Below, one piece after another: positions 16,104 through 24,961 of a stretch of 64,000 bases of DNA. The notes beneath the pieces are model-generated. The model did no database searches. It saw only the letters and a list, made by a program, of their open reading frames with translations, and had not been told where the DNA came from. The position numbers were made by a program, and so were the translations under genes. Position 1 is the stretch's first letter; each line of letters starts with the position of its first letter. The DNA is from Jejubacter calystegiae (lineage in GTDB: Bacteria > Pseudomonadota > Gammaproteobacteria > Enterobacterales > Enterobacteriaceae), in contig NZ_CP040428.1 in NCBI RefSeq assembly GCF_005671395.1, forward strand, positions 3,410,001 through 3,474,000, written 5' to 3'.

Positions 16104-17375
16104 GTGAAAAAAAGATTATCAGCGATCGCGCTGGGGTTATTGAGTGCGACCCAGGCAGTGGCAAACGATCAGGCACAGAGCAAAGGTTTTATCGACGACA
16201 GCCATATGGATGTGCTGTTACGCAACGCATACATTAAACGCGACTATAAAGAGCCGGGTATGCGCGATCGCGCCGAATGGGGGCAGGGGATTATTGCCAA
16301 TTTCGAGTCCGGCTATACTCAGGGGCCAGTGGGCTTTGGGGTGGACGGTATCGCCCAGTACGCGGTGCGCCTTGACGGCGGTCGTGGCCGTAGCGGCGCT
16401 GGCGGCATCGATTTCTTTGCCCAGGATAACGACGGTAAGGCGCGTTCGCAGCTCGCCAAATTTGGCGCCCGGGTGAAGATGCGTTTTTCCAATACCGAAC
16501 TGAGCTACGGTACCCAGCTGCCGCAACTGCCGGTTCTGAGCGCCGATACTTCCCGACTGCTGTATGAAACCTATACCGGCTTTATGCTGACGTCGCGCGA
16601 GATCGACGGTCTGGAAGTGAGCGCCGGTTACTTTACCGATGAACAGCGTAAGAGCGACGATCGCCACGACAGCGGGCTGAGCAGCATCAGCTTCGGCGGC
16701 GCCAGCTATCAGTTTAACGACCGCTTCGGCGCGGCCTTCTACGCCTCGGACGTGGAAGATGTGCTGAACCGCCAGTATCTGAATCTTAACTTTAACCAGC
16801 CGTTCGCCAGCGATCAGAAGCTGGTACTGGACTTTAACGGCTATAATTCCCGCCTGGATCGGGGTTATGCCGAAAGCCTGGATACCGGTCGCAGCAACAC
16901 CATCTGGAGCCTGGCGGCCAGCTATACCTGGTACGTCCATACCTTTAAGCTGGCATACCAGCAGAGCAGCGGCAGCACCGGCTATAACTACGGCGGCTAC
17001 CGCGATCAGGGCGGCGTGGGCGACGGCGGCAACAGTATCTGGCTGGCTAACTCCTACTGGTCTGACTTTAACGCCGAAGACGAACGTTCCTGGCAGGCGG
17101 CTTACTCTCTGGACTTCGCCGGTCTGGGCGTGCCGGGTCTGACCTGGGATATCGCTTATGTGCGCGGGGATAACATCCACACCGCCGCCAGCAGCAACGG
17201 TAAAGAGCGTGAACTGTTCAACCAGTTGCAGTATAAGGTGCAGAGCGGTCCGGCGAAGGATCTGTCGCTTAAGGTTCGCTACTCGGTACTGCGGGTATCG
17301 AACAGCGCCAGCGACTATAACTCCAGCGGTAATGAGATCCGCGTCTTTGTCGACTACCCGTTTAACGTCTTCTGA
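16104..17375 (+). CDS. OprD-family outer-membrane porin, 423 aa
   Basis: A GTG start at 16,104 gives a typical signal peptide (KKRLSAIALGLLSATQAVA, cut before ND). The mature protein begins GFIDDSHMDVLLRNAYIKRDY, as usual for OprD, and shows alternating aromatic beta strands with glycine/aspartate-rich loops and a terminal aromatic strand ending in FNVF. OprD porins take up basic amino acids, carboxylates or small peptides; the substrate here is not readable. The frame extends to 16,014, but the extra residues do not look exported. The gene stands alone with its own terminator. Confidence 0.88.
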   Translation: MKKRLSAIALGLLSATQAVANDQAQSKGFIDDSHMDVLLRNAYIKRDYKEPGMRDRAEWGQGIIANFESGYTQGPVGFGVDGIAQYAVRLDGGRGRSGAGGIDFFAQDNDGKARSQLAKFGARVKMRFSNTELSYGTQLPQLPVLSADTSRLLYETYTGFMLTSREIDGLEVSAGYFTDEQRKSDDRHDSGLSSISFGGASYQFNDRFGAAFYASDVEDVLNRQYLNLNFNQPFASDQKLVLDFNGYNSRLDRGYAESLDTGRSNTIWSLAASYTWYVHTFKLAYQQSSGSTGYNYGGYRDQGGVGDGGNSIWLANSYWSDFNAEDERSWQAAYSLDFAGLGVPGLTWDIAYVRGDNIHTAASSNGKERELFNQLQYKVQSGPAKDLSLKVRYSVLRVSNSASDYNSSGNEIRVFVDYPFNVF

Positions 17376-17445
17376 TGTCGGGAATAGCGTAAAATGCATA
17401 TACGTGCGCGTTAATGGCGCTCGTTTAAGGCCCGGCGACGGGTGT

Positions 17446-17479
17446 CAAAGGGCCCCATGTATTGACATGGGGCCCTTTG
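17446..17479 (+). terminator. Long hairpin terminator of the porin gene
   Basis: A perfect 15-bp stem (17,446-17,460 and 17,465-17,479, core AAAGGGCCCCATG) with loop ATTG. The T tract after it is short, but the hairpin is very stable. Confidence 0.75.
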
Positions 17480-17905
17480 CTTTCGCTGGCATTGTCAGTC
17501 TTACCTCGCAGAAAAAGGTCTGAACCTTATAAAACCCCTGGCACTCTGCCTCAGTTCCACATTATGAACATTGACCAGAATGGTTGCCCTTTCACTGTTT
17601 CCCGGTACTGCCACTAAACCCCGGCCAGGGATGCAATATGCTATAGGGGAGTCTGTTTCCCAAAACTGGTGGGGGGCGATAGCCAGAATAGCGTTCAATA
17701 TGAAAGGCGTTTATCCCGCTTATCCCGAAGTGTTCACACTCCTTATCTGACTAAGTTACATGTCATGGCCATGATGGCGTGGGCATTGTCGGTATCGCTC
17801 TTTTTGAAGGTGATCTAAATCGTAAATGTTCAAACCTGCGCCTGGCCGTTTATCAATGTCTGGTCAACACTCTTTATTTGCCCTGAAAAAGATAGTGAGG
17901 CTATC
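17480..17905. other. Intergenic region before the MFS transporter gene
   Basis: No frame with a ribosome site and no strong repeat was seen. It is likely to carry the promoter of the MFS-hydrolase operon. Confidence 0.4.
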
Positions 17906-19249
17906 GTGACAGTTAGAGCCGAACACCGTGCTGACCATCCTCTCGTTTCGGGGAAAACGCTTTTTGCCGTGGTGTTGGGTAATGGTCTGGAGATTTTTGA
18001 TTTCACGGTTTATAGCTTCTTTGCTATCTGGATTGGTCAGGCATTTTTCCCGGGTGATGATGCATTAACGGAGCTGCTGTATGCGGTCGGTGTGTTTGGC
18101 GTAGGTTTTTTGGCCCGCCCGATTGGCGCACTGGTTCTTGGTCGCTATGCCGATCGGGCGGGGCGACGAGCAGCAATGTCGCTCAGTATTTTGTTAATGG
18201 CGGTGAGTACTGCTGCCATTGCTTTGTGTCCAACGTGGGAGTCTATCGGCTGGTTTGCGCCGCTGCTGATTGTCTGCGCCAGGCTTATTCAGGGATTTGC
18301 CGCGGGTGGGGAGGTGGGAGCCGCAACGGCCTGGTTACTTGAGAGTGCGCCATCGACCCGGTTGGGGCGCCGTGTTCGCTGGCAAATGGTAAGTCAGGGT
18401 GGGGCATCAATGTCTGGCGCACTGTGTGGCTTTGGCGTCAGCCACGCTTTCGACTCCGCCACCTTGACGGAGTGGGGATGGCGGGTGCCTTTTGTTATTG
18501 GCGCGCTTATTGCCCCGCTGGGCTACTATTTGCGTCGGAGCCTGCCCGAAACGCTGCCGCGACAGTTGCGGCCAAAACCCCTGGCGAAACAGCTACTGCG
18601 CCGTTACGCGCTGCCAGTTGTTGTGGGAAGCTGTCTGACTGTCGGGCAGTCAGTCACGATGTATATTATGGTTTTTTATATGCCGGGTTACCTTATTCAT
18701 TTGCTCTCTTATCCTGCCGAATTAAGTTTTATTATTGCGGTGCTGGCTTCATTCGCCTTTGCGGTGTGTGCATTTTTAGGGGGCTGGATTGTGGATCGGT
18801 ACGCCAAATTAAGAACCATTTCTCTGGCTGCTTTTACATTAACTGCGTTGTGTTGTTTACCTGCCTTTAGCATCATTATTCACGCAAGTAATAGCATCAT
18901 GATAGTTGTCGTTCCGATGATTATGGCCGGGGTGCTGGGGATGGGGGTGGTTGCAACCCTGATTTTGATTCTGATGCTTTTTCCGACACAAATGCGAGCC
19001 ACCGGATTCGCTATTTCATATGCGTTAGCTAATACGCTGTTTGGTGGAACGGCGCAATTTATCGCTACGGCCCTGATTGCCGAAACCGGAAATGTTTTTG
19101 CACCCGCGTGGTATTTGCTGGCCTGTAATTTAATAGCGATAGCCGCGCTGCTGATACTACATAAATATCGACCTTCACATCAGGATTCGGCTGAATTTAA
19201 TAAAATGACCTGTCCTGTTTTTTATCGCCGACCCAACACTGGAGAATAA
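17906..19249 (+). CDS. MFS transporter, metabolite:H+ symporter (MHS) type, 447 aa
   Basis: A 12-helix major facilitator of the ShiA/ProP/citrate symporter group: NGLEIFDFTVYSFFAIWIG in helix 1, the loop 2-3 motif GRYADRAGRRAAM, and RLIQGFAAGGEVGAATAWLLE in helix 4-5, with a second signature GGWIVDRYAKLRT after helix 8. The start is GTG with GTGAGG upstream. It probably imports an organic acid or related compound with protons. The next gene starts one base after its stop, so transporter and hydrolase are co-expressed and may handle the same compound. Confidence 0.85.
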   Translation: MTVRAEHRADHPLVSGKTLFAVVLGNGLEIFDFTVYSFFAIWIGQAFFPGDDALTELLYAVGVFGVGFLARPIGALVLGRYADRAGRRAAMSLSILLMAVSTAAIALCPTWESIGWFAPLLIVCARLIQGFAAGGEVGAATAWLLESAPSTRLGRRVRWQMVSQGGASMSGALCGFGVSHAFDSATLTEWGWRVPFVIGALIAPLGYYLRRSLPETLPRQLRPKPLAKQLLRRYALPVVVGSCLTVGQSVTMYIMVFYMPGYLIHLLSYPAELSFIIAVLASFAFAVCAFLGGWIVDRYAKLRTISLAAFTLTALCCLPAFSIIIHASNSIMIVVVPMIMAGVLGMGVVATLILILMLFPTQMRATGFAISYALANTLFGGTAQFIATALIAETGNVFAPAWYLLACNLIAIAALLILHKYRPSHQDSAEFNKMTCPVFYRRPNTGE

Positions 19250-19250
19250 T

Positions 19251-20036
19251 ATGCCTTTTATTCAAAAAGAAGATGCAACGATTTATTATGAAGTGCATGG
19301 GGAAGGGTTTCCTGTTATTTTTGTTCATGGTGGAGGTGGCAATACGCTGTGCTGGTTTCAGCAGGTGCCGTATTTTTCGCGTCGCTATAAAGTGATTACT
19401 GTTGATCTGCGCGGTTTTAAAAATTCACGCTGTGATCCACAATATGCGCATCCCCGTTATTACCCTGATGATATTCGCGCCATTATGGATGCGGAAGGTA
19501 TTACGCGTGCGGCGTTTGTCTGCCAGTCACTTGGCGCGTGGGCCGGTTTGCCGCTGGCGGTCAGAGAGCCGCAATGCGTTGCCTGCCTGTTTATTACCGG
19601 ATCGCCAACGCCAGCCTGGTCAGAGCAAAACTGGCAGGTTTTACGTAGAGGAGGGGATACCTTTAATAGTGGGAAGTTTGGGAGCGGCGGTGTCGGCTGG
19701 AATCGGGAATTTATGGAGAAAAATCCGCAACGATTTTTTTTATATTCGCAAATCAGGTTACTGAACGGACCTTTTGATGCCAGGACGATGCAGGATGATG
19801 AGCTCAAGCTTTATCCGGAGGATTTTAAAGCCTATCGCGTGCCGACGCTGGTTGGCGGTGGTTTACATGATGATTTTCTGACACCGGACAGCCACCTGCA
19901 TGTGGTGACTCTGATTCCTGGTGCGCAAAGCTACACATTTGAGCGTGCAGGCCATTCCCCCTATTTTGAAGTGCCTGATGAGTTTAACCACGTGCTGGAG
20001 ACATTTTTAAGTGGCAACATTGATGGACAGGCATAG
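19251..20036 (+). CDS. Alpha/beta-hydrolase fold protein, 261 aa
   Basis: An alpha/beta hydrolase with oxyanion loop HGGGGN (26-31), nucleophile Ser93 in CQSLG, acid Asp207 or Asp208 (GLHDDFLTP) and His235 (AGHSPYFE). The nucleophile elbow has Cys in place of the first Gly of GxSxG, which is known in some members. The residue after the HGGGG loop and lid region do not betray a substrate. It is translationally linked to the MFS gene (ATG one base after that stop), so it may hydrolyse the imported compound, for example an ester or lactone. It has no signal peptide and is therefore cytoplasmic. Confidence 0.82.
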   Translation: MPFIQKEDATIYYEVHGEGFPVIFVHGGGGNTLCWFQQVPYFSRRYKVITVDLRGFKNSRCDPQYAHPRYYPDDIRAIMDAEGITRAAFVCQSLGAWAGLPLAVREPQCVACLFITGSPTPAWSEQNWQVLRRGGDTFNSGKFGSGGVGWNREFMEKNPQRFFLYSQIRLLNGPFDARTMQDDELKLYPEDFKAYRVPTLVGGGLHDDFLTPDSHLHVVTLIPGAQSYTFERAGHSPYFEVPDEFNHVLETFLSGNIDGQA

Positions 20037-20044
20037 AAGCGTAT

Positions 20045-20065
20045 TGATCCCGCCGGGCGGGATCA
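20045..20065 (+). terminator. Hairpin after the MFS-hydrolase operon
   Basis: The arms TGATCCCGCC / GGCGGGATCA around a central G form a stable hairpin right after the hydrolase stop, without a good T tract. Confidence 0.5.
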
Positions 20066-20096
20066 TTAGGATGAAGATATTACGGAGAAAAATAGC

Positions 20097-20339
20097 ATGA
20101 AATATTGTTTTGCCGCCCTTGCTGCGGTGTTGCTGGCAGGATGTACCACCGAGTCGAATTCCCCGCAGGGCAATGGGCCACAGGCAGGAATGGCGAACCC
20201 CGCCTCCGTGTGGTGTAAAGAGAAAGGCGGCGTTCAGGTGCCGATTCAGAGCCCGCAGGGGGTACGCACCGACTGTAAACTGCCCAACGGTGAAGTGCTG
20301 GACGAATGGGCGCTGTGGCGCCGCGATCATCCCCAGTAA
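20097..20339 (+). CDS. yoaF: YoaF-like outer-membrane lipoprotein (DUF333), 80 aa
   Basis: A lipobox (LLAGC, Cys16) follows a short signal peptide, and the rest is one DUF333 domain (NPASVWCKEKGG ... DCKLPNGEVLDEWALW). It matches E. coli YoaF in size and order, and lies at the matching place near yeaO. Function is unknown. A lipoprotein with Ser-free +2 Thr would be sent to the outer membrane. It marks the left edge of the E. coli-like backbone in this window. Confidence 0.85.
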   Translation: MKYCFAALAAVLLAGCTTESNSPQGNGPQAGMANPASVWCKEKGGVQVPIQSPQGVRTDCKLPNGEVLDEWALWRRDHPQ

Positions 20340-20345
20340 TTTTCC

Positions 20346-20753
20346 CTAATCATAAACCGGCTGCGCGGCCAGTGCCGCCGCCACCTCCCGGTAATCCCAG
20401 GTGGTGATCTCCCAGGGATTGCCCCAGGGATCGCTCAGGTACAGCGACCAGGTCAGCCGGTGATCCGTTTCGGTAAACGGGACTTTCTGCTGTTGCAGAT
20501 GGGCCATGGCCTGAATAAAACCGGCTCCGGTCACCTGAAAGGCAACGGTGTGCCCCTGGCCCTTATCCGGTCGTTCAAACAGCGCCAGCGCCACACCACC
20601 GTTGCTTATTGTCATCGGCCCCCCTTCGTCGTACCAGTGACGCAGTTTTTCAACCGGGGTGAATCCCAGGGCGTTCTGATACCACCCCAGCGCGAGTGCC
20701 ATATCTGGCACGTAGACATGAATGTGATCAACACCTGTCAGAGAAAGAGACAT
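20346..20753 (-). CDS. VOC (glyoxalase/bleomycin resistance) family protein, 135 aa
   Basis: One vicinal-oxygen-chelate domain pair: DHIHVYVPDMALALGWYQNALGF at the N-terminus (metal ligand His in DHI) and WSLYLSDPWGNPWEITTWDY at the C-terminus (Glu ligand in WEIT). VOC proteins are lyases, dioxygenases or drug-binding proteins; this one cannot be assigned. It is convergent with yoaF (6 bases apart) and is absent from the same place in E. coli. Confidence 0.85.
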   Translation of the reverse strand: MSLSLTGVDHIHVYVPDMALALGWYQNALGFTPVEKLRHWYDEGGPMTISNGGVALALFERPDKGQGHTVAFQVTGAGFIQAMAHLQQQKVPFTETDHRLTWSLYLSDPWGNPWEITTWDYREVAAALAAQPVYD

Positions 20754-20904
20754 AGAGGCTCTCCGTCTGTTAACGGTAATTTAACTATAGCTGCCAGTTT
20801 GCAACTTGTGTTTGAGGAATTGTGGTTGAGATAAATCTTAAATATTTACTTTTCGCCGTAAAAATGGTCAGATCGCTGCCGTCAAAATTCAATGGGTAGC
20901 AAAG

Positions 20905-21207
20905 ATGTATCAGTTAAAACCCGGTGCGCTGGCGCTGATTGTCGGTGCGAAAACGGCGGTCGGTCGCAAGAATATTGGAAAGTCGGTGGAGCTGTTCGGT
21001 TTGTGTCGGGCCGGAGAGCGCTTTATTAACCCGGTTAACGGCGTGGTGACTGAGCTCCCGCCCGGCGCCCGTCCGCTGTGGCTGGTCACCGGGGATGTGG
21101 TCGCTTTCGACGGCCAGCCCGGTTTTGCTTTTGTGCGCCCCGAGTTTCTGATGCCGTTGGATGGCGAGCCGGCTCCGTCGCAGTCACTGGCCGACGCCCT
21201 GAATTAA
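20905..21207 (+). CDS. Unrecognised small protein, 100 aa, phage-like
   Basis: I cannot name this protein. The opening LKPGALALIVGAKTAVGRKNIGKSVEL, with a later WLVTGDVVAFDG and PEFLMPLDG, recalls small proteins of unknown function in lambdoid prophages, but this is from memory. The layout looks like a small beta-rich fold. The Shine-Dalgarno is weak (GGGTAGC). Its last codon overlaps the 3' end of convergent yeaO by 4 bases. It could be a domesticated phage gene. Confidence 0.55.
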   Translation: MYQLKPGALALIVGAKTAVGRKNIGKSVELFGLCRAGERFINPVNGVVTELPPGARPLWLVTGDVVAFDGQPGFAFVRPEFLMPLDGEPAPSQSLADALN

Positions 21208-21554
21208 TCGGGCAGACCGCGCAGATAGTCGGCCAGCACCAGGGCGTGATTCTGCGCCGTATCCTTTGCGGCATAGAGCAGGGTGAGCGGCCCCTTGCGG
21301 GCGATTTCCGCCAGCCGCCGGGTATCTTCTGGCTCCTGCGCCAGCTCGGTGCGGTAGCGCTGGCTAAAGGTCGCGAAGTCGATCACCTCGCTATGGAACG
21401 CCTTACGCAGCTCCGGCGAGGGCGTAATGGCTTTACACCACTCATCGTATTGCAGTTCGCTTTTTTTCACGCCCCGTGGCCAGAGTCTGTCTACCAGCAC
21501 CCGATACCCGTCACTCTTGCTGACATCTTCATAGACTCGTTTACACTGAATCAT
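21204..21554 (-). CDS. yeaO: DUF488 family protein YeaO, 116 aa
   Basis: The sequence MIQCKRVYEDV, YRVLVDRLWPRGVKK, WCKAITPSPELRKAFH and LTLLYAAKDTAQNHA matches E. coli YeaO closely, including length. The DUF488 fold is of unknown function, with a conserved DRLWPRG motif. The frame extends five codons upstream, but GGAGG four bases before the ATG at 21,554 favours the shorter start. It sits beside nimT, as in E. coli, with a GATase-like gene inserted between. Confidence 0.88.
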   Translation of the reverse strand: MIQCKRVYEDVSKSDGYRVLVDRLWPRGVKKSELQYDEWCKAITPSPELRKAFHSEVIDFATFSQRYRTELAQEPEDTRRLAEIARKGPLTLLYAAKDTAQNHALVLADYLRGLPD

Positions 21555-21684
21555 ACTCCCTCCAGTCATGGCTTCCGGTATTTACCCTACACCCGCGCTG
21601 GCCGTCTGGCAAAGCCGGGGGCGCGTGAGTTGATCTTCGCGCACGGCCGGTCCATGCTATGGCGCTTTGCACACAGGAGGCTCT

Positions 21685-22380
21685 ATGCCACAACGCGTTT
21701 TTCGTATTGCACTGGTCGGCGATCGCAACCCGGATATTCCCGCTCATCAGGCGATTCCACTGGCGCTGGATGATGCGGCGGCGGTCCTGGATTTGACGCT
21801 GGAATATCGCTGGCTGGCTACCACGGCGATTGCCGAAGGGGAAAGCCTGGAGTCGTTCGACGCCATTTGGGCGGTGCCTCACAGCCCGTACCAGAATATG
21901 CAGGGAGCGCTGATGGCTATCCGTTACGCCCGGGAGAATGCGCTGCCGTTTTTGGGAACCTGTGCCGGTTTTCAGTATGCGGTACTGGAGTATGCCCGCC
22001 ATGTTCTGGAATGGCCGGATGCGGCCCATGCGGAGGTTTCTGACCAGGGGAGGGTGGTTATTGCGCCTGCGGTCTGCCCGTTAAATAATGTGGAGCAGGT
22101 GGTGGAGCTTCGGCCCCATACTGTTGCCGCCAGAGCCTGGGGGAAAACGGAGATCGTGGCTCTCTATAACTGCAGCTATCAGATTGCGCCTTCATTTATC
22201 GATGCGTTGGCGGACCAACCGCTGAAGGTCAGCGGCTGGGATGAAGAGGGGGCGCCGAGGATTCTGGAGATCCCCGAACATCCCTTCTTCGTCGCCACGC
22301 TGTTCCAGCCGGAGCGGGCAGCGTTATCGGGTCGCCCGGTACCGCTGGTTCATGAACTACTGCGGGCGGTTGCGCGCTGA
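21685..22380 (+). CDS. Class I glutamine amidotransferase-like protein (CTP synthase-like), 231 aa
   Basis: The fold is that of a stand-alone class I glutamine amidotransferase: nucleophile elbow FLGTCAGFQYAVLEYARHVL and a late HPFFVATLFQPE that would supply the His and Glu. It resembles the amidotransferase half of CTP synthase but has no synthase domain. A true AGGAGG is four bases before the ATG at 21,685. Substrate and partner are unknown. Its 3' end overlaps convergent nimT by 31 bases. It is not present between yeaO and nimT in E. coli. Confidence 0.8.
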   Translation: MPQRVFRIALVGDRNPDIPAHQAIPLALDDAAAVLDLTLEYRWLATTAIAEGESLESFDAIWAVPHSPYQNMQGALMAIRYARENALPFLGTCAGFQYAVLEYARHVLEWPDAAHAEVSDQGRVVIAPAVCPLNNVEQVVELRPHTVAARAWGKTEIVALYNCSYQIAPSFIDALADQPLKVSGWDEEGAPRILEIPEHPFFVATLFQPERAALSGRPVPLVHELLRAVAR

Positions 22381-23558
22381 GGCAGTTCGTCGATTTCGCG
22401 ATCGCGCCCTGCGCACAAACCGAACAGCGCCATAGTGCTGGCCAGCAGGGTACAGACCAGTAACGGCAGTGCCCAACTGGCGGAGATATCGTGCAGTTTC
22501 CCCATCAGCGGCGGCCCGCAGGCCGCCAGCAGGTAACCGACGCTCTGAGCCATACCCGACAGGGCGGCGGCCTGATGGGCGGAGCTGGCGCGCAGGCCGA
22601 TAAAGCTCAGGCCAAGAATCATGGTAGCGCCAGAGCCGAAGCCGAACAGCACCACCCACAGCGAGGCCAGAGTCGGCACCAGCCACAGGCCGAGGCTACT
22701 GAGCGCGCACAGCAGGGCCACCAGCAGAGCGATAATGCGCTGATCTTTCATCCGCGCCAGCACCAGACCGATAAACAGCCCCGGTGCTGCGGTAGCCAGT
22801 TGCATCAGGCCATGTAGGGAGCCCGCCTGGCGAGGGCTAAAGCCGTGACTCACCAGAATCGCCGGTAGCCACCCCACCACCACATAGTAGATCAGCGAAT
22901 TTAGCCCCAGGAACAGGGTCACCTGCCAGGCCAGCGGCGAGCGCCACAGGCTACGCGCCATGGAACCTGGCCCGCTGCTTACGTTTGCGCTCTGGTGCTG
23001 GCGCAGATGCGGCAACCACAGCAGTACAGCCAGCAGGGGGAACAGCGCCAGCGCCAGCAGCGCGCCCTGCCAGCCCCAGCCCATAAGCGCCACCGGCACC
23101 ACCAGCGCCGAGCCGCAGGCTGCCGCCACGCCCATGGTCAGCGAATAGGCGCCGGTCAGCTTAGCAACCTTGCCCGGAAAATCGCGCTTGATAAGCCCCG
23201 GCAGCAGCACATTACCCAGCGCTATACCGCCACCGATAATCAGGGTGCCCAGCCATAACAGGCTTTCAGCGCCGGACGATCGCAGTGCAATGCCCAGGGT
23301 GATAATCAGCATCGCGAGTCCCAGGCTGCGCTCCATACCCAGCCGACGCGCCAGGCTGGCAGCCAGCGGCGAGACCACGGCAAAGGCCAGCAGAGGCAGG
23401 GTCGTTAACAACCCTCCGGCGGTGGTAGAAAGCTGGAAGCTGTCGCCGATTGGGCCAAGCAGCGGAGCCACGGCGGTGAAGCTAACGCGCAGCGTCATCG
23501 CGGTCACCAGAATGGTCAGCAAAAGCCGCCAGTTTCCGGAGGTGCGGGAGGATGTCAT
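22350..23558 (-). CDS. nimT: NimT, 2-nitroimidazole/CynX-type MFS exporter, 402 aa
   Basis: A 12-helix MFS protein nearly colinear with E. coli NimT (YeaN): LSTTAGGLLTTLPLLAFAVVSPLA, ARRLGMERSLGLAM, GNVLLPGLIKRDFP, and GATMILGLSFIGLRASSAHQAA. NimT exports 2-nitroimidazole and is in the inner membrane. The start was set at MTSSRTSGNW (23,558) because the 17 upstream residues are unlike the family. The divergent gene nimR encodes its regulator, 99 bp away. Confidence 0.9.
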   Translation of the reverse strand: MTSSRTSGNWRLLLTILVTAMTLRVSFTAVAPLLGPIGDSFQLSTTAGGLLTTLPLLAFAVVSPLAASLARRLGMERSLGLAMLIITLGIALRSSGAESLLWLGTLIIGGGIALGNVLLPGLIKRDFPGKVAKLTGAYSLTMGVAAACGSALVVPVALMGWGWQGALLALALFPLLAVLLWLPHLRQHQSANVSSGPGSMARSLWRSPLAWQVTLFLGLNSLIYYVVVGWLPAILVSHGFSPRQAGSLHGLMQLATAAPGLFIGLVLARMKDQRIIALLVALLCALSSLGLWLVPTLASLWVVLFGFGSGATMILGLSFIGLRASSAHQAAALSGMAQSVGYLLAACGPPLMGKLHDISASWALPLLVCTLLASTMALFGLCAGRDREIDELPQRATARSSS

Positions 23559-23657
23559 TATTCGAATCTCAGATAATTTACCGGTTGCACAGGGTACGCC
23601 GTACTTCACAGTGATGAAACAGGCTAAAATGACAGATTATCGCTAAATTCGGACAAA

Positions 23658-24449
23658 ATGATGGAAAGAGACCTGGGGCTGGTAGGATATAACCCGGACA
23701 GTCGCCGCGATCCCGCTGTGGCGTTTCATATTCGGGTACAGGAGAGCGATCGCGAGATTCCGTTCCACCACCACCGTAAGGGCCAGCTGATTCTGGCGCT
23801 GCACGGCGGTATTACCTGCGAAGTGGCGCAGGCGATGTGGATGGTGCCGCCGACTTCCGCCGTGTGGATCCCGGGGGGCATGCCCCACAGCAACCGGGCC
23901 ACCGCCAGTGCCCGTCTCTGCTTTCTGTTTATCGAGCCCGGTGCGGTGCTCATGCCGGATCGTTGCTGTACGCTGCGCATTTCTCCGCTGGTGCGGGAGC
24001 TTATCCTGGCGCTGGCTCGCCGTCCGATGGAGCAACTGGAGGAGGAGGCCACCCGACGTTTGATCCAGGTGCTGTTCGATGAGCTACCGGGACAGCCGGA
24101 GCAGCAGTTTTGTCTGCCGGTCTCTGAGCATCCCCGGATTCGTTTGATGGTGGCGTCTATGGTGCAGGAGCCGGGCTCGCGCCGCACGCTGGCGGAATGG
24201 GCGACGGAGCTTGCCATGAGCGAACGCAGCCTGGCGCGCCTGGTGTTGCGGGAAACCGGGCTCAGCTTCCGGCGCTGGCGTCAGCAGCTGCAGCTGATCC
24301 AGGCATTGCGCCTGCTGATTGGCGGCCAGACGGTACAGCAGGTGGCGGGTGCGCTGGGCTATGACTCCACGACCGCCTTTATCACCATGTTTAAAAAGGG
24401 GCTGGGGCAGACGCCGGGGCGTTATCTGGCGTCGATGTATCCTGAATAA
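23658..24449 (+). CDS. nimR: NimR, AraC-family repressor of nimT, 263 aa
   Basis: A cupin-like N-terminal domain (PFHHHRKGQLILALHGGITCEVAQ, VWIPGGMPHSN) and a C-terminal AraC helix-turn-helix pair (TLAEWATELAMSERSLARLV and VQQVAGALGYDSTTAFITMFKKGLG). The order with divergent nimT matches E. coli nimR (yeaM). In E. coli it represses nimT and is relieved by 2-nitroimidazole. The short intergenic region should hold the operator; I could not define it. Confidence 0.9.
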   Translation: MMERDLGLVGYNPDSRRDPAVAFHIRVQESDREIPFHHHRKGQLILALHGGITCEVAQAMWMVPPTSAVWIPGGMPHSNRATASARLCFLFIEPGAVLMPDRCCTLRISPLVRELILALARRPMEQLEEEATRRLIQVLFDELPGQPEQQFCLPVSEHPRIRLMVASMVQEPGSRRTLAEWATELAMSERSLARLVLRETGLSFRRWRQQLQLIQALRLLIGGQTVQQVAGALGYDSTTAFITMFKKGLGQTPGRYLASMYPE

Positions 24450-24469
24450 GGCTACAGGGGCGTTTTTTA

Positions 24470-24961
24470 TTATGCTGTCGCTCTTTCATTCCATGCATCG
24501 GTGTACTGGATGTTTCCGTCAACAATACGCCAGGTGATTTTTTCGTATTGCAGGCTGACACTCTCGATATGGTTCATTTTATCGTTACCCGTCAGTTTCA
24601 CATTGGGCACTCCGCAGTTAACACCTGTGATTTTCACATTTTCCATTAACACGGTATAATAGCAGACTTCCTGCCCTGCATCGTTTATGTGGTAGAAGCG
24701 AATTTCGGCGCTTTTTAACGTTTGTCCGGTAGCAGCAGCTTTATAAAGATAAGGTGTGGAACTATCTACTTCTTTCTCAATCATCATGGATGAATGCTGG
24801 CGGGTGCCGGTAATCTTCCCGTTGGCGCTGTCTACAGGTAGGTTAATCCCATGACTCATTCCGATAATTTCAACGCTTCCTTCGCGGTCCTGTACATCAA
24901 CAGACCCTTTAATATCTGCGCCACCGTCGTCTTTAAGCCACATGTAGGGAGGGATTGGCAT
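24470..24961 (-). CDS. hcp: Hcp (TssD), type VI secretion tube protein, 163 aa
   Basis: A full-length Hcp1-family protein: MPIPPYMWLKDDGGADIKGS at the N-terminus, the SHGINLPVD segment, the mid-chain FYHINDAGQEVCYYTVLMENVKI and a C-terminal VSLQYEKITWRIVDGNIQ. Hcp forms hexameric rings that stack as the tube of the type VI machine and carry effectors in the lumen. Its ATG follows the stop of the immunity-like gene directly (TAA-ATG), so the three genes are one operon read from the effector. No other type VI genes are near, so it is an orphan Hcp supporting a machine encoded elsewhere. Base composition is more AT-rich than the backbone. Confidence 0.9.
   Translation of the reverse strand: MPIPPYMWLKDDGGADIKGSVDVQDREGSVEIIGMSHGINLPVDSANGKITGTRQHSSMMIEKEVDSSTPYLYKAAATGQTLKSAEIRFYHINDAGQEVCYYTVLMENVKITGVNCGVPNVKLTGNDKMNHIESVSLQYEKITWRIVDGNIQYTDAWNERATA

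Noticed and set aside
16218-17399. 393-residue open frame antisense to the OprD-type porin gene
   Set aside because: A shadow of the GC-rich coding strand; low-complexity Val/Ala/Gly product without a ribosome site.
1-20096. Prophage or integrative element covering the accessory region
   Set aside because: No integrase, tRNA, attachment repeat, transposase or phage structural gene was seen; the region reads as separate gene gains.
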